64,000 nucleotides of DNA from Pictodentalium vernedei. Lineage: Eukaryota > Mollusca > Scaphopoda > Dentaliida > Dentaliidae. A program made the position numbers and the translations under genes. The DNA is taken from assembly GCA_031216915.1 (NCBI GenBank), contig JAUFNR010000029.1, positions 62,001 through 126,000 of the forward strand. The letters are read 5' to 3'. Shown one piece after another: positions 52,873-64,000 of this stretch (positions are counted from its first letter, which is position 1; every line of letters begins with the position of its first letter). The notes beneath the pieces are model-generated. The model was not told where the DNA came from and ran no database searches. It was given only the letters and a program-made list of their open reading frames with translations.

Positions 52873-55800
52873 CTTCGGACAACGTTTTCTGCCCTGAAAA
52901 CAGGGGACGGGGGGGGGGGGGGGAGGGGGGCGTCATACAACAAACACGAGAGAGAAATTGACCTGAAGGTAAGTTCCCATGATGTGCTCATGTTTTTCAG
53001 GGAATTAACAACAAAAATGCGAAATAGTAAATTGTATTTTTTAGGTCCAAAAGTCATCAAATCACTTCCTCTTTTATCAGGAATATTCAACAATTATGCA
53101 AGATGTCAATAGAATGTTTCAAACGTTTATTGAAACAATATATTTTCCCAGGGCTGTTTATTTTAAGAGATTGCATCATTTCCGAGTGCAACATTTCAAG
53201 ATAGGTAATTCTAAATCAAGTATTTAGTTCAGCGATACCAACAACAACAACTAGCTAGGTTGATCCTGAGTTAACTCTTCTCATTTTACCAGCATTAAAT
53301 ATTGGCATTCTTTTAGTCAGCTAACGAATAAATTGTTATAAAGCAATTTTGTGGCCCGATGGTTGGGTGTATTTAACTTTTCTAGCCTTTTTCGTTCTTC
53401 CAGAAAAGCCATGGTGTGATGATAAAACTTTTAGAGAAAGGCTGTGCACTTAATATCTGTACTCTAGCTAAAGTTCATCTTTCAGTCCTATATGTAGCTC
53501 AGCCTGATATCGAACAAACAATAGGTCATAAATTAGGTGAAGACATTGATGATTGCATCTCTTTCTCTTTCATTTCAGATGCTGCAATCGATACAAAGAA
53601 GTCATGATATACATCATACCAGCAAAACAGAAAAAGAAGACGTCTCCTCATGGATTGCTGCAACAATGCGAACAGAAAGTGGCATACTATACTTGCCTGA
53701 AAACTCAAGAAACCACCCGAATACCTACATGACAGGTAAGAAAACCTTAAAAACATATATATTTTTTTAACCAATACATGTTTTTTTTTCTTTTTCAGAA
53801 TGTTTATTTGTTGCAGAATCCTCAGACGGAGAATAGAGAATTCCTATAACATAGTACTATCACCACCGATGAACTTTGGAAATTGGTATTTAACTCCAAA
53901 ATGAGACAATTTTGACCATTTTTGAAGCAATCAACTGCGAAAATCAGGTGAATATATTTATGTGATATGTTGAAATTCTGATGGTGTGCCATTTAATCCA
54001 GGAAGGGTCATACGGAGAGCTATATCTCTCTCAAGTATATCCCGTCAAGTATAGCCCTTCGGACAACGTTTTCTGCCCTGAAAACAGGGGAGGGGGGGGG
54101 GGGGAGGGGGGCGTCATACAACAAACACGATAGAGAAATTGACCTGAAGGGAAGTTCCCATGATGTGCTCATGTTTTTCAGGGAATTAACAACAAAAATA
54201 CGAAATAGTAAATTGTATTTTTTAGGTCCAAAAGTAATCAAATCACTTCCTCTTTTATCATGAATATTCAACAATTATGCAAGATGTCAATAGAATGTTT
54301 CAAACGTTTATTGAAACAATATATTTTCCCAGGGCTGTTTATTTTAAGAGATTGCATCATTTCCGAGTGCAACATTTCAAGATAGGTAATTCTAAATCAA
54401 GTATTTAGTTCAGCGATACCAACAACAACGACTAGCTAGGTTGATCCTGAGTTAACTCTTCTCATTTTACCAGCATTAAATATTGGCATTCTTTTAGTCA
54501 GCTAACGAATAAATTGTTATAAAGCAATTTTGTGGCCCGATGGTTGGGTGTATTTACCTTTTCTAGCCTTTTTCGTTTTTCCAGAAAAGCCATGGTGTGA
54601 TGATAAACCTTTTAGAGACAGGCTGTGCACTTAATATCTGTACTCTAGCTAAAGTTCATCTTTCAGTCCTATATGTAGCTCAGCCTGATATCGAACAAAC
54701 AATAGGTCATAAATTAGGCTGAAGACATTGATGATTGCATCTCTTTCTCTTTCATTTCAGATGCTGCAATCGATACAAAGAAGTCATGATATACATCATA
54801 ACCATCAAAACAGAAAAAGAAGACGTCTCCTCATGGATGGCTGCAACAATGCGAACAGAAAGTGGCATACTATACTTGCCTGAAAACTCAAGAAACCACC
54901 AGAATACCTACATGACAGGTAAGAAAACCTTAAAAACATATATATTTTTTTAACCAATACATGTTTTTTTTCTTTTTCAGAATGTTTATTTGTTGCAGAA
55001 TCCTCAGACGGAGAATAGAGAATTCCTATAACATAGTACTATCACCACCGATGGACTTTGGAAATTGGTATTTAACTCCAAAATGGCACAATTTTGACCA
55101 TATTTGAAGCAATCAACTGCGAAAATCAGGTGAATATATTTATGTGATATGTTGAAATTCCGACGGTGTGCCATTTAATCCAGGAAGGGTCATACGGAGA
55201 CCTATATCTTTCTCAAGTATATCCCGTCAAGTATAGCCCTTCAGACAACTTTTTCTGCTCTGAAAGCAGGGGAAGGGGAGGGGGATTCAAACAACAAAGA
55301 CGAGAGAAAAATTGACCTGAAGGGAAGTTCCCAAGATGTGCACATGTTTTTCAGGGAATTAACAACAAAAATACGAAATAGTAAATTGTATTTTTTAGGT
55401 CCAAAAGTCATCAAATCACTTCCTCTTTTATCAGGAAAATTCAACAATTATGCAAGATGCCAATAGAATGTTTCAAACGTTTATTGAAACAATATATTTT
55501 CCCAGGGCTGTTTATTTTAAGAGATTGCATCATTTCCGAGTGCAACATTTCAAGATAGGTAATTCTAAATCAAGTATTTAGTTCAGCGATACCAACAACA
55601 ACGACTAGCTAAGTTGATCCTGAGTTAACTCTTCTCATTTTACCAGCATTAAATATTGGCATTCTTTTAGTCAGCTAACGAATAAATTGTTATAAAGCAA
55701 TTTTGTGGCCCGATGGTTGGGTGTATTTAACTTTTCTAGCCTTTTTCGTTCTTCCAGAAAAGCCATGGTGTGATGATAAAACTTTTAGAGAAAGGCTGTG

Positions 55801-57579
55801 CACTTAATATCTGTACTCTAGCTAAAGTTCATCTTTCAGTCCTATATGTAGCTCAGCCTGATATCGAACAAACAATAGGTCATAAATTAGGTGAAGACAT
55901 TGATGATTGCATCTCTTTCTCTTTCATTTCAGATGCTGCAATCGATACAAAGAAGTCATGATATACATCATAACCAGCAAAACAGAAAAAGAAGACGTCT
56001 ACTCATGGATGGCTGCAACAATGCGAACAGAAAGTGGCATACTATACTTGCCTGAAAACTCAAGAAACCACCAGAATACCTACATGACAGGTAAGAAAAC
56101 CTTAAAAACATATATATTTTTTTAACCAATACATGTTTTTTTTCTTTTTCAGAATGTTTATTTGTTGCAGAATCCTCAGACGGAGAATAGAGAATTCCTA
56201 TAACATAGTACTATCACCACCGATGAACTTTGGAAATTGGTATTTAACTCCAAAATGAGACAATTTTGACCATATTTGAAGCAATCAACTGCGAAAATCA
56301 GGTGAATATATTTATGTGATATGTTGAAATTCTGACGGTGTGCCATTTAATCCAGGAAGGGTCATACGGAGAGCTATATCTTTCTCAAGTATATCCCGTC
56401 AAGTATAGCCCTTCAGACAACTTTTTCTGCCCTGAAAACAGGGGAGGGGGAGGGGGCGTCAAACAACAAACACGAGAGAAAAATTGACCTGAAGGGAAGT
56501 TCCCAAGATGTGCACATGTTTTTTCAGGGAATTAACAACAAAAATACGAAATAGTAAATTGTATTTTTGAGGTCCAAAAGTCATCAAATCACTTCCTCTT
56601 TTATCATGAATATTCAACAATTATGCAAGATGTCAATAGAATGTTTCAAACGTTTATTGAAACAATATATTTTCCCAGGGCTGTTTATTTTAAGAGATTG
56701 CATCATTTCCGAGTGCAACATTTCAAGATAGGTAATTCTAAATCAAGTATTTAGTTCAGCGATACCAACAACAACGACTAGCTAGGTTGATCCTGAGTTA
56801 ACTCTTCTCATTTTACCAGCATTAAATACTGGCATTAGTCAGCTAACGAATAAATTGTTATAAAGCAATTTTGTGGCCCGATGGTTGGGTGTATTTAACT
56901 TTTCTAGCCTTTTTCGTTCTTCCAGAAAAGCCATGGTGTGATGATAAAACTTTTAGAGAAAGGCTGTGCACTTAATACTTGTACTCTAGCTAAAGTTCAT
57001 CTTTCAGTCCTATATGTAGCTCAGCCTGATATCGAACAAACAATAGGTCATAAATTATGCTGAAGACATTGATGATTGCATCTCTTTCTCTTTCATTTCA
57101 GATGCTGCAATCGACACAAAGAAGTCATGATATACATCATAACCATCAAAACAGAAATAGAAGACGTCTCCTCATGGATGGCTGCAACAATGCGAACAGA
57201 AAGTGGCATACTATACTTGCCTGAAAACTCAAGAAACCACCAGAATACCTACATGACAGGTAAGAAAACCTTAAAAACATATATATTTTTTTAAACAATA
57301 CATGTTTTTTTTCTTTTTCAGAATGTTTATTTGTTGCAGAATCCTCAGACGGAGAATAGAGAATTCCTATAACATAGTACTATCACCACCGATGAACTTT
57401 GGAAATTGGTATTTAACTCCAAAATGAGACAATTTTGACCATATTTGAAGCAATCAACTGCGAAAATCAGGTGAATATATTTATGTGATATGTTGAAATT
57501 CTGACGATGTGCCATTTAATCCAGGAAGGGTCATACGGAGAGCTATATCTTTCTCAAGTATATCCCGTCAAGTATAGCC
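52873..57579 (+). repeat. HOR copy H10: contracted 4-mer a-b-(c/d)-e
   Basis: Monomers start at 52873 (a), 54057 (b), 55239 (c/d hybrid) and 56411 (e); E2 blocks start at 53579, 54761, 55933 and 57102. One monomer has been lost by an exchange inside the exon-like region that fused the left of c to the right of d. The a monomer has one extra T in the pyrimidine tract near 53790. Confidence 0.94.
55239..56410 (+). repeat. Hybrid monomer c/d, contraction point of H10
   Basis: The left side is c: GGAAAATTC, GCTAAGTTG and the intact TTAG|GTGAAG at 55891. The right side is d: CATAACCAGC from 55971, GTCTACTC and TTCTGACGG. The exchange lies in roughly 55892-55972. This is the only monomer that joins an intact E1 donor to a B-form E2. 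Confidence 0.92.
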
Positions 57580-60500
57580 CTTCGGACAACGTTTTCTGCC
57601 CTGAAAACAGGGGACGGGGGGGGGGGGGGGGGGGAGGGGGGCGTCATACAACAAACACGAGAGAGAAATTGACCTGAAGGTAAGTTCCCATGATGTGCTC
57701 ATGTTTTTCAGGGAATTAACAACAAAAATGCGAAATAGTAAATTGTATTTTTTAGGTCCAAAAGTCATCAAATCACTTCCTCTTTTATCAGGAATATTCA
57801 ACAATTATGCAAGATGTCAATAGAATGTTTCAAACGTTTATTGAAACAATATATTTTCCCAGGGCTGTTTATTTTAAGAGATTGCATCATTTCCGAGTGC
57901 AACATTTCAAGATAGGTAATTCTAAATCAAGTATTTAGTTCAGCGATACCAACAACAACAACTAGCTAGGTTGATCCTGAGTTAACTCTTCTCATTTTAC
58001 CAGCATTAAATATTGGCATTCTTTTAGTCAGCTAACGAATAAATTGTTATAAAGCAATTTTGTGGCCCGATGGTTGGGTGTATTTAACTTTTCTAGCCTT
58101 TTTCGTTCTTCCAGAAAAGCCATGGTGTGATGATAAAACTTTTAGAAAAAGGCTGTGCACTTAATATCTGTACTCTAGCTAAAGTTCATCTTTCAGTCCT
58201 ATATGTAGCTCAGCCTGATATCGAACAAACAATAGGTCATAAATTAGGTGAAGACATTGATGATTGCATCTCTTTCTCTTTCATTTCAGATGCTGCAATC
58301 GATACAAAGAAGTCATGATATACATCATACCAGCAAAACAGAAAAAGAAGACGTCTCCTCATGGATTGCTGCAACAATGCGAACAGAAAGTGGCATACTA
58401 TACTTGCCTGAAAACTCAAGAAACCACCCGAATACCTACATGACAGGTAAGAAAACCTTAAAAACATATATATTTTTTTAACCAATACATGTTTTTTTTC
58501 TTTTTCAGAATGTTTATTTGTTGCAGAATCCTCAGACGGAGAATAGAGAATTCCTATAACATAGTACTATCACCACCGATGAACTTTGGAAATTGGTATT
58601 TAACTCCAAAATGAGACAATTTTGACCATTTTTGAAGCAATCAACTGCGAAAATCAGGTGAATATATTTATGTGATATGTTGAAATTCTGATGGTGTGCC
58701 ATTTAATCCAGGAAGGGTCATACGGAGAGCTATATCTCTCTCAAGTATATCCCGTCAAGTATAGCCCTTCGGACAACGTTTTCTGCCCTGAAAACAGGGG
58801 AGGGGGGGGGGGAGGGGGGCGTCATACAACAAACACGATAGAGAAATTGACCTGAAGGGAAGTTCCCATGATGTGCTCATGTTTTTCAGGGAATTAACAA
58901 CAAAAATACGAAATAGTAAATTGTATTTTTTAGGTCCAAAAGTAATCAAATCACTTCCTCTTTTATCATGAATATTCAACAATTATGCAAGATGTCAATA
59001 GAATGTTTCAAACGTTTATTGAAACAATATATTTTCCCAGGGCTGTTTATTTTAAGAGATTGCATCATTTCCGAGTGCAACATTTCAAGATAGGTAATTC
59101 TAAATCAAGTATTTAGTTCAGCGATACCAACAACAACGACTAGCTAGGTTGATCCTGAGTTAACTCTTCTCATTTTACCAGCATTAAATATTGGCATTCT
59201 TTTAGTCAGCTAACGAATAAATTGTTATAAAGCAATTTTGTGGCCCGATGGTTGGGTGTATTTACCTTTTCTAGCCTTTTTCGTTTTTCCAGAAAAGCCA
59301 TGGTGTGATGATAAACCTTTTAGAGACAGGCTGTGCACTTAATATCTGTACTCTAGCTAAAGTTCATCTTTCAGTCCTATATGTAGCTCAGCCTGATATC
59401 GAACAAACAATAGGTCATAAATTAGGCTGAAGACATTGATGATTGCATCTCTTTCTCTTTCATTTCAGATGCTGCAATCGATACAAAGAAGTCATGATAT
59501 ACATCATAACCATCAAAACAGAAAAAGAAGACGTCTCCTCATGGATGGCTGCAACAATGCGAACAGAAAGTGGCATACTATACTTGCCTGAAAACTCAAG
59601 AAACCACCAGAATACCTACATGACAGGTAAGAAAACCTTAAAAACATATATATTTTTTTAACCAATACATGTTTTTTTTCTTTTTCAGAATGTTTATTTG
59701 TTGCAGAATCCTCAGACGGAGAATAGAGAATTCCTATAACATAGTACTATCACCACCGATGGACTTTGGAAATTGGTATTTAACTCCAAAATGGCACAAT
59801 TTTGACCATATTTGAAGCAATCAACTGCGAAAATCAGGTGAATATATTTATGTGATATGTTGAAATTCCGACGGTGTGCCATTTAATCCAGGAAGGGTCA
59901 TACGGAGACCTATATCTTTCTCAAGTATATCCCGTCAAGTATAGCCCTTCAGACAACTTTTTCTGCTCTGAAAGCAGGGGAAGGGGAGGGGGATTCAAAC
60001 AACAAAGACGAGAGAAAAATTGACCTGAAGGGAAGTTCCCAAGATGTGCACATGTTTTTCAGGGAATTAACAACAAAAATACGAAATAGTAAATTGTATT
60101 TTTTAGGTCCAAAAGTCATCAAATCACTTCCTCTTTTATCAGGAAAATTCAACAATTATGCAAGATGCCAATAGAATGTTTCAAACGTTTATTGAAACAA
60201 TATATTTTCCCAGGGCTGTTTATTTTAAGAGATTGCATCATTTCCGAGTGCAACATTTCAAGATAGGTAATTCTAAATCAAGTATTTAGTTCAGCGATAC
60301 CAACAACAACGACTAGCTAAGTTGATCCTGAGTTAACTCTTCTCATTTTACCAGCATTAAATATTGGCATTCTTTTAGTCAGCTAACGAATAAATTGTTA
60401 TAAAGCAATTTTGTGGCCCGATGGTTGGGTGTATTTAACTTTTCTAGCCTTTTTCGTTCTTCCAGAAAAGCCATGGTGTGATGATAAAACTTTTAGAGAA

Positions 60501-63459
60501 AGGCTGTGCACTTAATATCTGTACTCTAGCTAAAGTTCATCTTTCAGTCCTATATGTAGCTCAGCCTGATATCGAACAAACAATAGGTCATAAATTAGGT
60601 GAAGACATTGATGATTGCATCTCTTTCTCTTTCATTTCAGATGCTGCAATCGATACAAAGAAGTCATGATATACATCATACCAGCAAAACAGAAAAAGAA
60701 GACGTCTCCTCATGGATTGCTGCAACAATGCGAACAGAAAGTGGCATACTATACTTGCCTGAAAACTCAAGAAACCACCCGAATACCTACATGACAGGTA
60801 AGAAAACCTTAAAAACATATATATTTTTTTAACCAATACATGTGTTTTTTCTTTTTCAGAATGTTTATTTGTTGCAGAATCCTCAGACGGAGAATAGAGA
60901 ATTCCTATAACATAGTACTATCACCACCGATGAACTTTGGAAATTGGTATTTAACTCCAAAATGAGACAATTTTGACCATTTTTGAAGCAATCAACTGCG
61001 AAAATCAGGTGAATATATTTATGTGATATGTTGAAATTCTGATGGTGTGCCATTTAATCCAGGAAGGGTCATACGGAGACCTATATCTTTCTCAAGTATA
61101 TCCCGTCAAGTATAGCCCTTCAGACAACCTTTTCTGCTCTGAAAACAGGGGAAGGGGAGGGGGATTCAAACAACAAAGACGAGAGAAAAATTGACCTGAA
61201 GGGAAGTTCCCAAGATGTGCACATGTTTTTCAGGGAATTAACAACAAAAATACGAAATAGTAAATTGTATTTTTTAGGTCCAAAAGTCATCAAATCACTT
61301 CCTCTTTTATCAGGAATATTCAACAATTATGCAAGATGTCAATAGAATGTTTCAAACGTTTATTGAAACAATATATTTTCCCAGGGCTGTTTATTTTAAG
61401 AGATTGCATCATTTCCGAGTGCAACATTTCAAGATAGGTAATTCTAAATCAAGTATTTAGTTCAGCGATACCAACAACCATGACTAGCTAGGTTGATCCT
61501 GAGTTAACTCTTCTCATTTTACCAGCATTAAATATTGGCATTCTTTTAGTCAGCTAACGAATAAATTGTTATAAAGCAATTTTGTGGCCCGATGGTTGGG
61601 TGTATTTAACTTTTCTAGCCTTTTTCGTTCTTCCAGAAAAGCCTATGTGTGATGATAAAACTTTTAGAGAAAGGCTGTGCACTTAATATCTGTACTCTAG
61701 CTAAAGTTCATCTTTCAGTCCTATATGTAGCTCAGCCTGATATCGAACAAACAATAGGTCATAAATTAGGCTGAAGACATTGATGATTGCATCTCTTTCT
61801 CTTTCATTTCAGATGCTGCAATCGATACAAAGAAGTCATGATATACATCATAACCAGCAAAACAGAAAAAGAAGACGTCTACTCATGGATGGCTGCAACA
61901 ATGCGAACAGAAAGTGGCATACTATACTTGCCTGAAAACTCAAGAAACCACCAGAATACCTACATGACAGGTAAGAAAACCTTAAAAACATATATATTTT
62001 TTTAACCAATACATGTTTTTTTTCTTTTTCAGAATGTTTATTTGTTGCAGAATCCTCAGACGGAGAATAGAGAATTCCTATAACATAGTACTATCACCAC
62101 CGATGAACTTTGGAAATTGGTATTTAACTCCAAAATGAGACAATTTTGACCATATTTGAAGCAATCAACTGCGAAAATCAGGTGAATATATTTATGTGAT
62201 ATGTTGAAATTCTGACGGTGTGCCATTTAATCCAGGAAGGGTCATACGGAGAGCTATATCTTTCTCAAGTATATCCCGTCAAGTATAGCCCTTCAGACAA
62301 CTTTTTCTGCCCTGAAAACAGGGGAGGGGGAGGGGGCGTCAAACAACAAACACGAGAGAAAAATTGACCTGAAGGGAAGTTCCCAAGATGTGCACATGTT
62401 TTTTCAGGGAATTAACAACAAAAATACGAAATAGTAAATTGTATTTTTGAGGTCCAAAAGTCATCAAATCACTTCCTCTTTTATCATGAATATTCAACAA
62501 TTATGCAAGATGTCAATAGAATGTTTCAAACGTTTATTGAAACAATATATTTTCCCAGGGCTGTTTATTTTAAGAGATTGCATCATTTCCGAGTGCAACA
62601 TTTCAAGATAGGTAATTCTAAATCAAGTATTTAGTTCAGCGATACCAACAACAACGACTAGCTAGGTTGATCCTGAGTTAACTCTTCTCATTTTACCAGC
62701 ATTATATACTGGCATTAGTCAGCTAACGAATAAATTGTTATAAAGCAATTTTGTGGCCCGATGGTTGGGTGTATTTAACTTTTCTAGCCTTTTTCGTTCT
62801 TCCAGAAAAGCCATGGTGTGATGATAAAACTTTTAGAGAAAGGCTGTGCACTTAATACTTGTACTCTAGCTAAAGTTCATCTTTCAGTCCTATATGTAGC
62901 TCAGCCTGATATCGAACAAACAATAGGTCATAAATTATGCTGAAGACATTGATGATTGCATCTCTTTCTCTTTCATTTCAGATGCTGCAATCGACACAAA
63001 GAAGTCATGATATACATCATAACCATCAAAACAGAAATAGAAGACGTCTCCTCATGGATGGCTGCAACAATGCGAACAGAAAGTGGCATACTATACTTGC
63101 CTGAAAACTCAAGAAACCACCAGAATACCTACATGACAGGTAAGAAAACCTTAAAAACATATATATTTTTTTAAACAATACATGTTTTTTTTCTTTTTCA
63201 GAATGTTTATTTGTTGCAGAATCCTCAGACGGAGAATAGAGAATTCCTATAACATAGTACTATCACCACCGATGAACTTTGGAAATTGGTATTTAACTCC
63301 AAAATGAGACAATTTTGACCATATTTGAAGCAATCAACTGCGAAAATCAGGTGAATATATTTATGTGATATGTTGAAATTCTGACGATGTGCCATTTAAT
63401 CCAGGAAGGGTCATACGGAGAGCTATATCTTTCTCAAGTATATCCCGTCAAGTATAGCC
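57580..63459 (+). repeat. HOR copy H11: canonical 5-mer a-b-c-d-e
   Basis: Monomers start at 57580 (a), 58767 (b), 59947 (c), 61118 (d) and 62291 (e); E2 blocks start at 58290, 59469, 60641, 61813 and 62982. Private changes include TTTTAGAAAAAGG near 58147 in a, a T-to-G change in the pyrimidine tract of c near 60844, and CATTATATAC near 62704 in e. Confidence 0.95.
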
Positions 63460-64000
63460 CTTCGGACAACGTTTTCTGCCCTGAAAACAGGGGACGGGGG
63501 GGGGGGGGGGAGGGGGGCGTCATACAACAAACACGAGAGAGAAATTGACCTGAAGGTAAGTTCCCATGATGTGCTCATGTTTTTCAGGGAATTAACAACA
63601 AAAATGCGAAATAGTAAATTGTATTTTTTAGGTCCAAAAGTCATCAAATCACTTCCTCTTTTATCAGGAATATTCAACAATTATGCAAGATGTCAATAGA
63701 ATGTTTCAAACGTTTATTGAAACAATATATTTTCCCAGGGCTGTTTATTTTAAGAGATTGCATCATTTCCGAGTGCAACATTTCAAGATAGGTAATTCTA
63801 AATCAAGTATTTAGTTCAGCGATACCAACAACAACAACTAGCTAGGTTGATCCTGAGTTAACTCTTCTCATTTTACCAGCATTAAATATTGGCATTCTTT
63901 TAGTCAGCTAACGAATAAATTGTTATAAAGCAATTTTGTGGCCCGATGGTTGGGTGTATTTAACTTTTCTAGCCTTTTTCGTTCTTCCAGAAAAGCCATG
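63460..64000 (+). repeat. HOR copy H12: partial class-a monomer cut by the window end
   Basis: This shows the class-a leader (GGGGAC, then 15 G), the class-a GTAAGT donor at 63556, and CAACAACAACAACTAG. It ends just after the acceptor CTTCCAG AAAAGCCATG. The array therefore continues to the right. Confidence 0.95.

Larger units (their letters stand above)
1..64000 (+). repeat. Tandem satellite array, ~1.17-kb monomer, 54 full copies plus a partial 55th, with 5-monomer higher-order repeat
   Basis: Landmarks such as CTTC[A/G]GACAAC, TGCTGCAATCGA and GACAGGTAAGAAAAC recur every 1169-1189 bp from the first base to the last, always on the same strand. Monomer lengths depend on class: a 1181-1189, b 1177-1182, c 1171, d 1173-1174, e 1169. 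Copies of one class in different HORs differ at only a few positions, whereas neighbouring monomers of different class differ at many shared diagnostic sites. This is the signature of a higher-order repeat homogenised as a multi-monomer block. No stretch of the window lies outside the array. Centromeric, subtelomeric or interstitial location cannot be told from the sequence. Collapse or expansion by the assembler cannot be excluded, although the many distinct hybrids and private variants argue against simple collapse. Confidence 0.98.

Noticed and set aside
1-64000. CRISPR array
   Set aside because: The repeats are over 1.1 kb with no unique spacers and no cas genes.
1-64000. rDNA, 5S, histone or snRNA gene cluster
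   Set aside because: The period could fit, but no recognisable rRNA, 5S, histone or snRNA sequence appears on either strand of the monomer.
1-64000. Transposon or Helitron internal tandem repeats
   Set aside because: No terminal inverted repeats, target-site duplications, transposase, Rep/helicase or reverse transcriptase are visible. The element ends may lie outside the window, so this is not excluded for the array as a whole.
1-64000. Monomer length as seven nucleosome repeats (about 7 x 167 bp)
   Set aside because: The arithmetic fits 1169-1173 bp, but no internal periodicity near 167 bp was seen in the monomer, so it may be coincidence.

Overview
The whole window is one uninterrupted tandem array. 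A unit of about 1.17 kb is repeated head to tail 54 times, followed by a 541-bp partial 55th copy. There is no unique flanking DNA, no long open reading frame, no rRNA or tRNA gene, and no recognisable transposon protein. The DNA is AT-rich and has no bacterial-style gene packing. Each unit carries pyrimidine-rich AG acceptor sites and a GTAAGA donor, so the source is a eukaryote, most likely an animal. The TTTTTCAG-type acceptors and very short intron-like gaps (42 and 62 bp) would suit a compact invertebrate genome, but I cannot name the species.

The array has a higher-order repeat (HOR) structure like that of centromeric alpha satellite. I start each monomer at the CTTC[A/G]GACAAC motif. 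Five monomer classes can be told apart. Class a has a long pure G run after GGGGAC and a GTAAGT donor. Class b has a shorter G run, ATGGCACAA and TTCCGACGG. Class c has GGAAAATTC and GCTAAGTTG. Class d has CAACAACCATGAC, CCTATGTG and GTCTACTC. Class e has TTTTTGAGG, a 5-bp deletion in GGCATTAGTCAG, and GACGATGTG. The basic HOR is a-b-c-d-e, about 5.88 kb. Classes a and c share one form of the exon-like core (A form, 157 bp); b, d and e share another (B form, 158 bp). The HOR therefore looks like (A-B)(A-B)+B.

Layout, left to right: H1 1-4694 (a'bcd); H2 4695-10556 (a'bcde); H3 10557-16429 (abcde); H4 16430-19963 (a, b/d, e); H5 19964-27013 (abcd d* e); H6 27014-32889 (abcde); H7 32890-41110 (abcd d* d* e); H8 41111-46993 (abcde); H9 46994-52872 (abcde); H10 52873-57579 (a b c/d e); H11 57580-63459 (abcde); H12 63460-64000 (partial a). 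Every HOR of unusual size contains hybrid monomers whose breakpoints can be narrowed to 22-223 bp. They keep monomer register, as expected from homologous unequal exchange.

Each monomer contains, in order: a G-rich tract able to form a G-quadruplex, an 8-bp hairpin, AATAAA and TATAAA motifs, an acceptor followed by a small ORF, and an exon-like cassette (E2, 157/158 bp; a 62-bp intron-like gap; then E3). Joined in silico, E2 and E3 keep one frame open to the same TAG in every copy. All differences I found between monomer classes inside that frame change the amino acid, so there is no sign of protein-level selection. The array is best read as satellite DNA made from a captured exon-bearing fragment, and may still yield spliced non-coding RNA.
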